Source: Calothrix sp. PCC 7716
GTDB lineage: Bacteria; Cyanobacteriota; Cyanobacteriia; Cyanobacteriales; Nostocaceae
Reading direction: 5' to 3'
DNA length: 64,000 nt
Assembly (NCBI RefSeq): GCF_019977735.1
Contig: NZ_AP025018.1
Location: 8,498,580-8,562,579 of the forward strand
In this document: positions 34,895 to 45,300 of the stretch, in pieces
Layout of the letters: the number at the start of each line of letters is the position of its first letter
Position numbering within the stretch: position 1 is the first letter of the stretch
The notes under the pieces: generated by a model
Seen by the model: the letters and a program-made list of their open reading frames with translations, nothing else
What the model was told of the DNA's origin: nothing
Database searches by the model: none
Position numbers and translations under genes: made by a program

Positions 34895-35220
34895 ATGCCT
34901 CCTAAACCTCAGTTAGAATTTAATTGGTGCGCTCCTGTTTCTGGTGATGGTTTTTACTTAGGATTACCAACTTGGGAACGTCCACCAGAATTTGAATATA
35001 TAGTACAAATATTTAAAACTGCTGAGAAATTTGGCTTTAAACAGCTTTTAATTGGTATGGGTTTTACTCATCATACTTTGGAAGCTTGGACTCTAGCGAC
35101 AGCAGTACTAACACAAACTAACTATGCAAGTGCAATGGTGGCAGTGCGCCCAGGTTTTATTAGCGCACCTGTTCTTGCAAAAATGGCTGTTACATTAGAC
35201 CATATCAGTCGAGGGCGCCT
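34895..35220 (+). pseudogene. 5' fragment of a luciferase-like (LLM) flavin monooxygenase gene
   Basis: About 109 residues of a bacterial luciferase-like monooxygenase N terminus are readable: NWCAPVSGDGFYLGLPTWER, FKTAEKFGFKQLLIGMG, AWTLATAVLTQTNYASAMVA and TLDHISRGRL. The match breaks after ISRGRL at a GGCGCC site (35214-35219), where it runs into the end of an amidase fragment on the opposite strand. About two-thirds of the gene is missing, so it is inactive. Confidence 0.75.
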
Positions 35221-35815
35221 TTACGTAAATCATAATTAACTTTATCACCAAATAAATGATGTTGATTTTGATATTCTTGCAATACTTGGTTAAATTCGTA
35301 TAAAGCAATAATTGAGTAATTTATTTCATTAAAATTACTTAATAATTTGCTTTCTATATTAATAATTTCTATGCCAGCTTGTTTACAACTATATATTACA
35401 CGGTGAATTGCAGCGGCAACTTCTGTATCAACTCCACGAACTGTATAGTTATTAATAATACCTAACTTATATGTAGATAGAGGTGACATATTGGGTAAAG
35501 CCAGGGGGTGTAAAATGGCATTAAATAATATTTCTACATCTGTAACTTTACTTGCCATTACACCAACTGTATCAAAACTTGGCACCCGTTTAAAAACACC
35601 ATCTGTACTAATTATAGACTGAGTAGGTCGCAATCCAACTATTCCAGACCAGCTAGCAGGGACACGTATCGAACCTCCTGTGTCTGTACCAATACCACCA
35701 ACACATAAGTTTGCTGCAACTGTTCGCAGTGCGGTAAATCCGAATTATTCCCCAGGTGGTTCTTCGAGTGGTACAGCAACAGCAGTGACGGTAATGAAAG
35801 CATTTAATTCTGGAT
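35205..35815 (-). pseudogene. Rearranged amidase-family remnant with an inverted segment
   Basis: On the minus strand, 35720 to 35220 encodes the middle and later part of an amidase-signature enzyme: TVAANLCVGGIGTDTGGSIR, PASWSGIVGLRPT, SFDTVGVMASKVTDVEILF. The preceding conserved piece, NPNYSPGGSSSGTATAV, is encoded on the plus strand at about 35738-35796. So the segment that should join the minus-strand part has been inverted in place. The rest of the N terminus is absent. The right end abuts the second asparagine-synthetase-like gene. Confidence 0.75.
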
Positions 35816-35890
35816 TTAACTTGTAAATTATTTTTAAGTAATGTTGAGTTAGATTGTATAGGGATTGGTTCATAAGATGACGAGCGCATT

Positions 35891-37603
35891 ATGCTATTTA
35901 ACGCTTTTTTTAACCGTGAATCTATAGCTGCACCGGGCAATGTAGTAACCACCTGGCAGATAGCTTATGGTTATGTAGACTCACTCTCGGTACAAAATAT
36001 ATTTTGGAGAGATAATAAGATTATAATTATTGCACCCGATAGTAAAGCGGTTGCGTTGAGCAATAACCAACGGTTTGTTGTTGTTGGTGATGTCTGGTTG
36101 AGTAATCGACGAGAGTTAAGTGTTGCTTATAATATCTCAATAAATAATGATATTCAATTAGTCGCGCAGCTTTGGGAAAAGTTGGGTATTGAATCTTTAA
36201 AGTTACTAGTTGGTATGTTTGGACTGGTAATTTGGGATAAAGATGAACAAGTTTTATATTCAGCACGCGATTGTACTGGTTCCCGTACTATTTACTATAC
36301 AACTAATGCTTCGACTTGTTGGTTGGCGCCTTCATTAAGAACACTTGCACCATACCGTTCTAAAGATTTAGATGTGGTAGCGTTGCGTGATTATTTGTGC
36401 TGTGCTTTTGTTCCTGGGAATAGAACTTTGTGGAATGATGTTAAGGAATTGCGTCCAGGAACGATACTAAAATTACCTTCGGGAGAAATTCATTCCTTTT
36501 GGCAGCTTAAAGAGCAAATTATTGATAGTGATAAACCTTTATCATGGCATGGGGAAAAGTTACGACAGCTTTTAGACCAAGTTATTAAAGAATATTTACC
36601 TCAAAATCAACCTGTGGGAGTTTTGCTTTCGGGTGGTTTAGATTCTAGTAGTGTGACTGCACTTGTAAGTAAGCTTCATAACGCACCAGTTCATACTTTT
36701 TCGATTCACTTCGGCGCCGAATGTCCAAATGAGTTAGAATTTTCGAGTTTGGTGGCAGAGCATTGTCAAACTCAGCACCACATTCTTGAAATTACTTTTA
36801 AAGATATGTGGGAACGTTTGCCTGAAGTGATGACGCATTTGGATGACCCGATAGGAGACCCTTTAACTGTACCAAATTTATTGGTAGCTCAACTTGCACG
36901 CGAATATGTTGGAACAATACTCAATGGTGAGGGTGGAGACCCTTGTTTTGGCGGCCCCAAAAATCAACCGATGTTGATAAATAATTTATATGGTTCGGTT
37001 ACAAATCAAGATACTTTACAAGCTTATTTAACTTCTTTCCAAAAATGTGCAGTTGATTTACCGTTGCTACTTAAACCCGACGTATGGAAAGCAGTTAATA
37101 ATGCTCTATCGGTATTTACTGAAGATTTATATTCAAAAGATAACTATTTAAATAGATTGATGGCGATTAATATTAAGTATAAAGGCGCCGATCAGATATT
37201 GACTAAAGTCAATAATACGAGTACTGCTGCTCGGTTGCTGGGACTTTCGCCTTTATTTGACCAGCGAGTTGTAGATTTAAGTATGCAAATACCTCCACAG
37301 TATAAATTATCTGGAGTAGAAGAGAAAGCGGTTTTAAAGCAAGCAGTAGCGGATATAGTACCCGATGCAATTATAAATCGTCCCAAAAGTGGCATGATGG
37401 TACCAGTTCAGCTAGGTTTCCGTAAATATTGGCAACGCGAAGCTAGGAGCTTATTATTGAATAGAAACGCAATGACGGCGCCCTATTTTAATCAAAGTTT
37501 AATAAAAGATTGGTTAAACTATCGTGGTGATACGTGGAGGAGATACGGTGTTAAACTCTGGTTACTGGTTAGTTTAGAAATTTGGTTACAAGTCAATCGC
37601 TAA
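35891..37603 (+). CDS. Second asparagine-synthetase-like amidoligase
   Basis: 570 residues with the same layout as the enzyme at 32294-34045: an N-terminal domain without a Cys2 nucleophile (MLFNAFFNRE), a GMFGLVIWDKDEQVLYSARD segment, PP-loop GVLLSGGLDSSSVTALV, DDPIGDPLTVP, ILNGEGGDPCFGG and RPKSGMMVPVQLGF. The preserved ATP site predicts an active adenylating amidoligase; the absent cysteine predicts no glutaminase activity. It lies on the opposite strand from the operon with the first paralogue, separated by the LLM and amidase remnants. No ribosome binding site is clear. Confidence 0.82.
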   Translation: MLFNAFFNRESIAAPGNVVTTWQIAYGYVDSLSVQNIFWRDNKIIIIAPDSKAVALSNNQRFVVVGDVWLSNRRELSVAYNISINNDIQLVAQLWEKLGIESLKLLVGMFGLVIWDKDEQVLYSARDCTGSRTIYYTTNASTCWLAPSLRTLAPYRSKDLDVVALRDYLCCAFVPGNRTLWNDVKELRPGTILKLPSGEIHSFWQLKEQIIDSDKPLSWHGEKLRQLLDQVIKEYLPQNQPVGVLLSGGLDSSSVTALVSKLHNAPVHTFSIHFGAECPNELEFSSLVAEHCQTQHHILEITFKDMWERLPEVMTHLDDPIGDPLTVPNLLVAQLAREYVGTILNGEGGDPCFGGPKNQPMLINNLYGSVTNQDTLQAYLTSFQKCAVDLPLLLKPDVWKAVNNALSVFTEDLYSKDNYLNRLMAINIKYKGADQILTKVNNTSTAARLLGLSPLFDQRVVDLSMQIPPQYKLSGVEEKAVLKQAVADIVPDAIINRPKSGMMVPVQLGFRKYWQREARSLLLNRNAMTAPYFNQSLIKDWLNYRGDTWRRYGVKLWLLVSLEIWLQVNR

Positions 37604-37614
37604 AATACACGTAG

Positions 37615-37631
37615 GGTGGGCACTGCCCACC
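37615..37631. repeat. GGTGGGCA hairpin repeat, copy 1
   Basis: GGTGGGCACTGCCCACC between the amidoligase and the antiporter. The same hairpin follows the antiporter (39446-39462) and a relative follows the beta-helix gene (47561). Possibly terminators; a widespread cyanobacterial repeat. Confidence 0.7.
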
Positions 37632-37670
37632 GTACTATAGGGTGCAAACTTTTACCAAAAATAAAAAAAA

Positions 37671-39389
37671 ATGGCAGCAGAACATGGTCTGATTTTAGAT
37701 TTTACAACTGTTTTGGCTACTTCAGCTTTAGGGGGATATTTAGTCAACCGATTGCGTCAACCTGTTTTACTCGGTTATTTAGCTAGTGGAATGATTGTTG
37801 GCCCGTTTGGTTTCAAGCTTCTTAGTGATGTGACGCGAATTCAAGCTCTTGCTACGATTGGTGTTGCTTTCCTGTTGTTTGCGCTTGGAGTTGAATTTTC
37901 ACTTTCGGAACTCAAAAGAGTTAAAGATATTGCCTTGAAGGGTAGCTTATTGCAAATAGGTTTGACTACTGCTGTTGTTGCATTATTGACAATTATAACA
38001 GGTTGGGTTGAAGGAATTATCCAAGGTATTTTTTTAGGAGTTGTTTTATCGTTTTCTTCGACAGCAGTAGTATTAAAAACGCTTGCAGAACGAGGTGAGA
38101 CTTATACTCTCCACGGTCAAGTTATGTTAGCAATTTTAATTGCTCAAGACTTGGTATTAGGGTTCATGTTAGCTTTGTTACCTGCTTTAAACCAACCTAG
38201 CAGTATTGTATTCGCAATAGGCGCCGCTTTATTAAAAGTTATAGTTTTTTTAGCTTTATCTGTAGGATTTAGTCGTTGGATAGTACCTGGGTTAATTACT
38301 CGCGTTGCGGCAGCCGAAAATACTGAGTTGTTTTTGATAACAGTAATTGCACTATGCTTAGGAGTCGCATTAGTTACAGCTAAATTGGGTCTTTCGATAG
38401 AAATGGGCGCCTTTGTTGCAGGTTTAATGGTTTCTGGAGTTGATTATTCAGACCATGCGTTAGCAAAAGTGTTACCACTACGAGATACTTTTGCGTGTCT
38501 TTTCTTTGCCTCAATTGGTATGTTAATAAACCCAGTTGTTTTATTCCAAAACTTTGGGCTGATATTGGTTTTAGTGACTTTAGTAATGTTGGGTAAAGCA
38601 ATTATTATTTTACCCATTGTTCTCAAATTTGGTTATTCTATTAAAACTGCCATTATTACAAGTTTAGGAATCAATCAAATCGGAGAATTTTCATTCGTAT
38701 TAGCATTGGCTGGTTTGCGACAAGAATTAATTACAGAAAAAACGTATTTGCTTTTATTGGGCACAACAGCCATTACTTTAGTGCTTACACCTATCTGGCT
38801 GAATATTTCTCCTTATCTTGCTGATAAATTTACTCAAGTGCCCTTGTTTGCAAAGTATTTAAGCAGTATGGCACAACCAATGCTTTTATCGATTCCAGAA
38901 ACAATAAGTGGTCATGTTGTTGTAGCTGGTTACGGTAGAGTTGGACAAATCATTGTTAAAATACTTCAAAATCAAGGATACCCAATTTTGGTGATTGAGA
39001 ATAGTGAGGCTGCAATTCAACGTTTGAGAATGCAGAAAATTCCCTATATTTTTGGTGATGCAGATTCTGAGTTAGTATTAGAAAAAGCTCATTTAAAAAA
39101 TGCCAGTGCTTTGGCTATTGCACTACCTGACCCTTCTAGCACTCGTTTGCTTTTACAACGAGCGTTGAAGATTGCACCTTCTTTAGATGTAATTGCGCGT
39201 TCACATTATAATAACGAGATTGATTTGCTGACTCAAATGGGCGCCAAGGAAGTAGTACAGCCAGAATTTGAAGCTGCTTTGGAATTAGGCGCCCACTTGC
39301 TAACAACTTTGGGTGAAGCTGACGAACATATACATAGTGTGATTAAAAATATCCGTATAGATAGATATCGCAGTATTCGACCGTTATAG
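37671..39389 (+). CDS. KefB/CPA2-type cation:proton antiporter with RCK domain
   Basis: 572 residues. The first 380 hold about 12 membrane helices, starting GLILDFTTVLATSALGGYLV and containing the CPA2 landmarks GYLASGMIVGP and LFALGVEFS. From about residue 415 a TrkA-N (RCK) nucleotide-binding domain follows: GHVVVAGYGRVGQIIVKIL, an acidic IEN at the second strand and FGDADSELVL. It exchanges K+ or Na+ for protons across the membrane and is gated by the RCK domain. No glutathione-linked accessory gene is near. A strong hairpin repeat flanks it on both sides. Confidence 0.9.
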   Translation: MAAEHGLILDFTTVLATSALGGYLVNRLRQPVLLGYLASGMIVGPFGFKLLSDVTRIQALATIGVAFLLFALGVEFSLSELKRVKDIALKGSLLQIGLTTAVVALLTIITGWVEGIIQGIFLGVVLSFSSTAVVLKTLAERGETYTLHGQVMLAILIAQDLVLGFMLALLPALNQPSSIVFAIGAALLKVIVFLALSVGFSRWIVPGLITRVAAAENTELFLITVIALCLGVALVTAKLGLSIEMGAFVAGLMVSGVDYSDHALAKVLPLRDTFACLFFASIGMLINPVVLFQNFGLILVLVTLVMLGKAIIILPIVLKFGYSIKTAIITSLGINQIGEFSFVLALAGLRQELITEKTYLLLLGTTAITLVLTPIWLNISPYLADKFTQVPLFAKYLSSMAQPMLLSIPETISGHVVVAGYGRVGQIIVKILQNQGYPILVIENSEAAIQRLRMQKIPYIFGDADSELVLEKAHLKNASALAIALPDPSSTRLLLQRALKIAPSLDVIARSHYNNEIDLLTQMGAKEVVQPEFEAALELGAHLLTTLGEADEHIHSVIKNIRIDRYRSIRPL

Positions 39390-39888
39390 CTGATTTTTAA
39401 TATAGGAGTTCTAAATTATTTTTTAAAAAATCTAGCTATTTGTAAGGTGGGCAGTGCCCACCCTACGTGGTATTTTAAAAATTAAACAATAATAGTATAT
39501 AAAAGTAATAAACATAGAAATTATATAAATACGCAATAAATAATGCTGTGTTTCAGCATACGTTTTATGTTTTAACTTACTAGAACAATCAAGCAATTAT
39601 TAACTATTAATTTATATTTAACAAAATAATATAATAAAGTTATTCTTTAAATAAACTATTACTTGTTCTTAACTTATAAGTTATAAATTCGCAGATGTGT
39701 TGCCTAAATACGTATCCTATTTTGATAGGATAATAACATTTTTCAAAGCGTAAGCAGTCGCTATGTTTTTCGTGAAAAGTTGTTTTACAGAACACAAAAA
39801 GGGAATTGAAGAAACTATATTCTTCATTTTTTAGAAACAACTTTCATATTTATTAAATTAAAGAATTGCCCCGTTCTAGGAGATATTC
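39390..39888. other. AT-rich intergenic region before phoX
   Basis: No real gene. It contains a GGTGGGCAGTGCCCACC hairpin (39446-39462), a perfect dyad TATCCTAT/ATAGGATA (39713-39732) and scattered TTAAC motifs (39600, 39618). No convincing 11-bp-period cyanobacterial Pho box was found. Confidence 0.5.
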
Positions 39889-42246
39889 ATGTCAAAGCTG
39901 AGTCGTAGACAGGTGCTAATGTTCTTTGCTGGAAGTGCTGGTGCAGTAGTCGCAGACCAAGTATTAGGTGGTTTTGGTAGCGCAGTTGATGCTATTACAG
40001 TACCTCTAACTTTCACACCTGTGCGCTTACCACATCCACTTCCTGCTTATACCCAAAGTTCAAGTTTCTTACCAACCGGAATTGGACAAGGACAAGCTCT
40101 GGGCGCTTCCGCTAATGTTAATCTATCTAGCTATACTGTTATAGATGACGTAGTTGTACCACCGGAATATGAACGGTATGTAATTGTCGGTTGGGGTGAT
40201 AGAGTATTCCCTAACCCTGATGATTATTTCGGCTACAACTGTGACTATACAGGCTTTATTCCCATTGGTAGAACCAACGACGAAGGTTATTTGTGGGTGA
40301 ACCATGAGTATGTTGGCTTCCCACTTTCTGGTTTGGCGCCAGAAACACCTGCTGATGTTGTTACACTTCCTAATGCTTATACACCTGTAATTGGGCGCCC
40401 ACTACCTACAGCTAGAGGTGTCGAGTTGGATGGTGAATTCCTATACAATTTAGGTGGTTCTATCGTTCGCATTTCTAAGCGTAATTCACAACAGCGTTAC
40501 CTGCCAGTAAGAGACTACTCGAAAAATCGCCGCATTCACGGTCTTTCAGGTTTAGGAATCAATAGTCAGCGTACTGATGGCTATCAAAGTGTTACCTCTT
40601 GGGGAAGTCGTAGTTACCAACAAGGTGACCAAAACTTTTTAGTTGGTACTGGGCCTGCTGCAACTGATGTCTTCCCTCTCAGTTCAGATGGACTTGGTAA
40701 TAGAATAATTGGTACTGGTTTCAACTGTTCTGGTGGCACAACTCCTTGGGGAACTATTTTAACAGCAGAAGAAAACTTCCAAGGCGCCGCAGCATTCTTC
40801 GTTGGTGTTACCGAAGGACTAAAACCCGATGGTACTCAGACAGGTTATACAGATTTAACTGTTGGCAAAACCTTTGGTTTAGTTGGTGAAAAATATGGCT
40901 GGATGGTAGAAGTTGACCCAGCGGATAGCACTTTCCGTCCAAAGAAACATAGCTGGTTAGGTCGTTTCCGTCATGAAAACATCGCCATACGCGCGGAAAG
41001 CGGCAAGAGATTAGTTGCTTACATGGGTGATGATAGACGTGGTGGACATACCTGGAAGTTTGTTAGTACAGGTGTAATCGCTAACCCAACAAGTAAGAGC
41101 AACAGTCAGTTGTTTGAAAGTGGTTTACTGTACGTCGCTCGTTTCAATTCAAATGGTACAGGGCAGTGGATACCTTTACTTTTAAACACTCCAACCAACC
41201 CCATCGCACCAACTGAATTATCTTCTGTAGAATTTGCAGCTTTAGGTTCAGCACAGCGTAACGGTCTGCTCCCACTACCAAGACGTAACGGTATTGCAGG
41301 TCAAACCGTTGATGGTGGTGCATTTGGTTGTACTCATGCAAATGAAGCAACAGCATTACCTGGTTATCAGGGCAAGTTACTATCTAACTTTTATACATCT
41401 CAAGGCGCCATTCTTTGCGATGCTTACTTAGCGGCAAACTTAGCTGGTGGTACTCCTACCGCACGTCCAGAAGACCTCGAAGTTCACCCCCGTACCAAAG
41501 AAGTATTCATTGCTTATACCGATGGAGCGCCAGGTAGTGATGGATATCCTGACTCGCGTATTTTCCAAGTTGCTAAATTGAGTGGTGCAGTTAACGATAC
41601 TCAGCAATCAGGTGGACTTTACAAGATTATTGAAGATAGTGCAGATGGAACAGGTCTTACCTTCCGTTGGCAGAGATTTGCACAAGGTGGAGAAGCTGGC
41701 TCTAAAACTGGCGCTGGTTTTGCTAACGTAGATAACTTAGCATTTGACTATCAAGCAAATGTCTGGGGTGTTACAGATATGTCTACCAGCACCCACAACG
41801 GTTTTAATATAGGCGCCGCTGGCACACCTAATACTATCAACCACGCTGCAACAGGTAACGTTGCCAATTTTACTGGCGTATTTGGTAACAACTGGCTATT
41901 CTTCATTCCAACCAGTGGTCCTGATGCTGGAAAAGTAATACCTTTTGCTTATGGTCCAGTGCGTTGTGAAATAACTGGCCCAACTTTTGTAGATGACACT
42001 TTGATTGCTGCCGTACAGCATCCTGGTGAAGACTGTCCAATTAACGATGGCACAATTCTGAGTCGCACTATCGAAATGCTTGATTTAAATGGTGCAACTT
42101 TTAATCAAACTCGTACTGTACCCCGTGGTAGTAGTTGGCCCAGCAATATTCCAATTGCTGACGGTGGTAAAGGACAACCAACAGGTGTACCTCGCCCATC
42201 CGTAATTGGTATTCGTCGCAAGAATTCAAGAGGCAGATTCATTTAA
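39889..42246 (+). CDS. phoX: PhoX-family alkaline phosphatase, Tat-exported
   Basis: 785 residues. The N terminus has a twin-arginine signal (SRRQVLMFFAGSAGAVVAD), so it is exported folded. The body matches PhoX/DUF839 phosphatases: GLWVNHEYVGFP-type and RTNDEGYLWVNHEYVG segments, TILTAEENFQG, RFRHENIAIRAESG, MGDDRRGGHTWKF and RPEDLEVHPRTKEVFIAYTD, residues that bind the calcium-iron cofactor. It hydrolyses phosphomonoesters outside the cell under phosphate limitation. A start-proximal GGAGAT lies six bases before the ATG. The product has a basic C-terminal tail (RRKNSRGRF). A tandem-repeat element follows. Confidence 0.9.
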   Translation: MSKLSRRQVLMFFAGSAGAVVADQVLGGFGSAVDAITVPLTFTPVRLPHPLPAYTQSSSFLPTGIGQGQALGASANVNLSSYTVIDDVVVPPEYERYVIVGWGDRVFPNPDDYFGYNCDYTGFIPIGRTNDEGYLWVNHEYVGFPLSGLAPETPADVVTLPNAYTPVIGRPLPTARGVELDGEFLYNLGGSIVRISKRNSQQRYLPVRDYSKNRRIHGLSGLGINSQRTDGYQSVTSWGSRSYQQGDQNFLVGTGPAATDVFPLSSDGLGNRIIGTGFNCSGGTTPWGTILTAEENFQGAAAFFVGVTEGLKPDGTQTGYTDLTVGKTFGLVGEKYGWMVEVDPADSTFRPKKHSWLGRFRHENIAIRAESGKRLVAYMGDDRRGGHTWKFVSTGVIANPTSKSNSQLFESGLLYVARFNSNGTGQWIPLLLNTPTNPIAPTELSSVEFAALGSAQRNGLLPLPRRNGIAGQTVDGGAFGCTHANEATALPGYQGKLLSNFYTSQGAILCDAYLAANLAGGTPTARPEDLEVHPRTKEVFIAYTDGAPGSDGYPDSRIFQVAKLSGAVNDTQQSGGLYKIIEDSADGTGLTFRWQRFAQGGEAGSKTGAGFANVDNLAFDYQANVWGVTDMSTSTHNGFNIGAAGTPNTINHAATGNVANFTGVFGNNWLFFIPTSGPDAGKVIPFAYGPVRCEITGPTFVDDTLIAAVQHPGEDCPINDGTILSRTIEMLDLNGATFNQTRTVPRGSSWPSNIPIADGGKGQPTGVPRPSVIGIRRKNSRGRFI

Positions 42247-42250
42247 ACGA

Positions 42251-42336
42251 GTACTGAGTAGAAAGTGCTGAGTGCTGAGTGTTTTTTACTCAGCACTAAG
42301 CACTCAGCACTAAGCACTCAGCACTAAGCACTCATT
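42251..42336. repeat. Inverted AGTGCTG heptamer arrays
   Basis: AGTGCTG units (about 42264-42281), a TTTTTT spacer, then CAGCACT and AAGCACT units to 42336. It can fold into one long hairpin and carries the same heptamer as 4538-4680. Confidence 0.9.
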
Positions 42337-42352
42337 ACTACCTAATTAATAT

Positions 42353-45300
42353 ATGAAACAATTTACCCAAATAGCATACCTAAGCTTGCTATGGATTGTG
42401 GCTCTTGCTACATCAGCTTCAGCTCAAGAGGCGCCTTCTTTATCACCTAATTTTGAAGTTCGCTACACTACCGAAGGTGCGGGTGTTGAATCGAATGGTA
42501 GCGTTGAAGGGTTTATTCCTTTATTTCAAACTCCAGGTAAAAATGCTACTTTCCTTCAGGGAAGATTATTTTTAGATGATGACTCCCAAATGGGAGGAAA
42601 TGTACTACTTGGATATCGTGTTTACGATGAAAAGGATGACAGAGTTACTGGTGCCTACGTTTCTCTTGATGCGCGCGATACAAGTAGAAGCTACTTTAAA
42701 CAACTTGGTATCGGTTTTGAAACTTTAGGTAAGTGGGATTTGCGTATTAACGGTTATTTACCTTTAGGTGATACTCGTAACCAAATTGGACAATTTTACT
42801 TTGGCAATCCTTTTTTCCAAAAAAATAACATTGTTATTCAGCAAGCAAATTTATTTGAAGCTGCTTTACATGGAGTTGATGCAGAAGTTGGGACGCGCTT
42901 AACCAAAATTGGCAGTGGTGACTTGCGTGGTTATGCTGGTATTTATTATTTAGGCAATGATAATAAAGAAGCTTTTGGTTGGAAAGCAAGAGTTGAAGCA
43001 CGTCCTACAAAGTTTTTATCTTTAGGCGCCTCATTACAAAATGATTCTTTATTCGACACCAGAGCAGTTTTTAGCGTTGGTTTGAGTTTCCCAGGAAGCG
43101 GCGCCACTCGTGGTGGTGATCAAACTAGCAATTTTGCTCGCATGGGTGAGTTTGTTGAACGTCAGGCAGCTATACCAGTAATTGGAGTTAACACTGTTAC
43201 TCTTCCTGCACTTACAAACCCCGCAACCAGCAAAGCTTGGAGTTTTGTTCACGTTGCTCCTGGTAATAGCGACGGTACCGCTGAGTCACCCTACGGTTAC
43301 GACAAAATTCAGCAAGCTGTTAATGATGCTGCAAAAACTGATTCTATTGTTTACATCCGTGGAGATGAAAAAGCCATCATTCCTGGCTTTACACTTCTAA
43401 GTGGAGTAAAACTTCTTACTAACACTCCCGAACGATTTATAGACACAGTAGAAATTGGTAGCACTAAGCTACCTTTCTCTGGTTCTCGTATTGTGCCAAA
43501 GCTTGGAGGTACAGTAAGTCTTTCCAGCAACACTGTTTTAAGTGGATTTGATATTAATGCTGCAAACGGCGCCAGTGTTCGTGGTACAAATATCAGTAAC
43601 GTTACAATCACCGATAACCGTATTCAAGGTACTAAGGGAGAAGCAATTCTCTTATCACAAGTAACAGGTAACGTTGATATCAGCAACAATACCATCGGCA
43701 AAAATACTGGAAGCGCGCTTTTATTAAGCAACACCTCTGGAAATGCCAACTTGAAAGTTACAGGTAACAACATTACCGATAACCTCAACTCCATCGGTAT
43801 TAACTTCGGAGGAACTGCTACAGCTACAGCAGAAATTTCTAAAAATACTATTTCCAACTCTGGTATTGGTGTAGATGTTAACTTAAGTGGCAGTGCTAAC
43901 TTAAGTAAGTTAAATATCATCGACAATACTATTAATAGTACTGTAGGCGCCGGGATTCGCGGTACAAATGTCAATAACGTTACGATTAATAATAACCGTA
44001 TTCAAGGTACTACTCTCGCAGGAACAAATTCTGGGACTCAGGGAGAAGCAATTCTCTTGTCGGGAGTAAGAGGTAACATTGATATCAGCAACAACACTCT
44101 CACTAAGAATGCTGGAACCGCGCTTTCACTAAGCAATACCTCTGGAAATGCTAACGTCAAAGTTACAGGTAACAATATTACCGACAACTTCAATTCCATC
44201 GGTGTCAACTTTGGAGGAACTGCTACAGGTACAGCAGAAATTGCTAAAAATACTATTTCCAGCTTTGGTACTGGTGTAGATGTTAGCTTGAGTGACAACG
44301 CGAACTTGAGTCAATTCAATATCAGCGACAATAGTATCACTGCTCCTAACAGCAATAATCCGTTAGAAGGAATTAAATTTACAGCTTTTGACCAAGCAGT
44401 TGCAACCGTTAACGTTACTGCAAACAACATTCGCAACACAACTAATGATGCTATTGGTTTTGGAGTCAACCAAAACACCAAAACTCAAGTCAATATTGCC
44501 AATAACAAAATCGAAAACGTTAAGGGTAGTGACTTATATAGCTTGAATGGCGCCGCCGAAGCTGATGGTATAGATGTACAATTGTTTGATAGCGCGAGTT
44601 CTGGAGTTAGCATCACTGGTAACACAGTTAATAACACAACTGGAAGCGGTATCAGCATTTCAGACAACAGTGATGCAACTAACCAAAAATTAGACATCGC
44701 AGGTAATACCGTTAGCAACACCGAATACGAAGGTATTGCAATTGACGGTGTTGACGGTAATATTACTGTTAGCAAAAATACCATTAACAATACCAAATAC
44801 GAAGGTATTTCTTTAGAAAACACCACTGGTAAAGCCGAAATTAGTGGGTCTAACAATATAAGTGGTGCAGCAGGCGCCGGGATTAGCGGTACAAATGTAA
44901 ATAACGTTACAATTACTGGTAGCAGTATCCAAGGAACTCAAGGAGAAGGGATTCTCTTATCAGAAGCAACAGGTAACGTTGATATTAGCAACAACACTCT
45001 TACTAAAAATACTGAAAGCGCACTGGTAGTAAACAATACCTCCGGAAATGCCAACATCAAAGTTACAGCTAACAACATTACCGATAACTTTAACTCCATT
45101 GGTATTAACTTAGGTGAAACAGCAACAGGTACAGCAGAAATTGCGAAAAACACTATTTCCAACTTTGGTATTGGTGTAGATGCGACCTTAAGTGGCAGTG
45201 CTAATTTAAGTAAGCTGGATATCACCGATAATAACATCACTGCTCCTAACAGCAATAACCCATTAGAAGGAATTAAGCTTAGAGCTTTTGACGAAGCAAA

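Noticed and set aside
39590-39630. TTAAC motifs upstream of phoX as a Pho box
   Set aside because: The two clear copies are 18 bases apart, not 11, and other bases do not fit the cyanobacterial PhoB box.
39640-39840. 66-residue minus-strand frame before phoX
   Set aside because: AT-rich, no ribosome binding site, no recognisable sequence.
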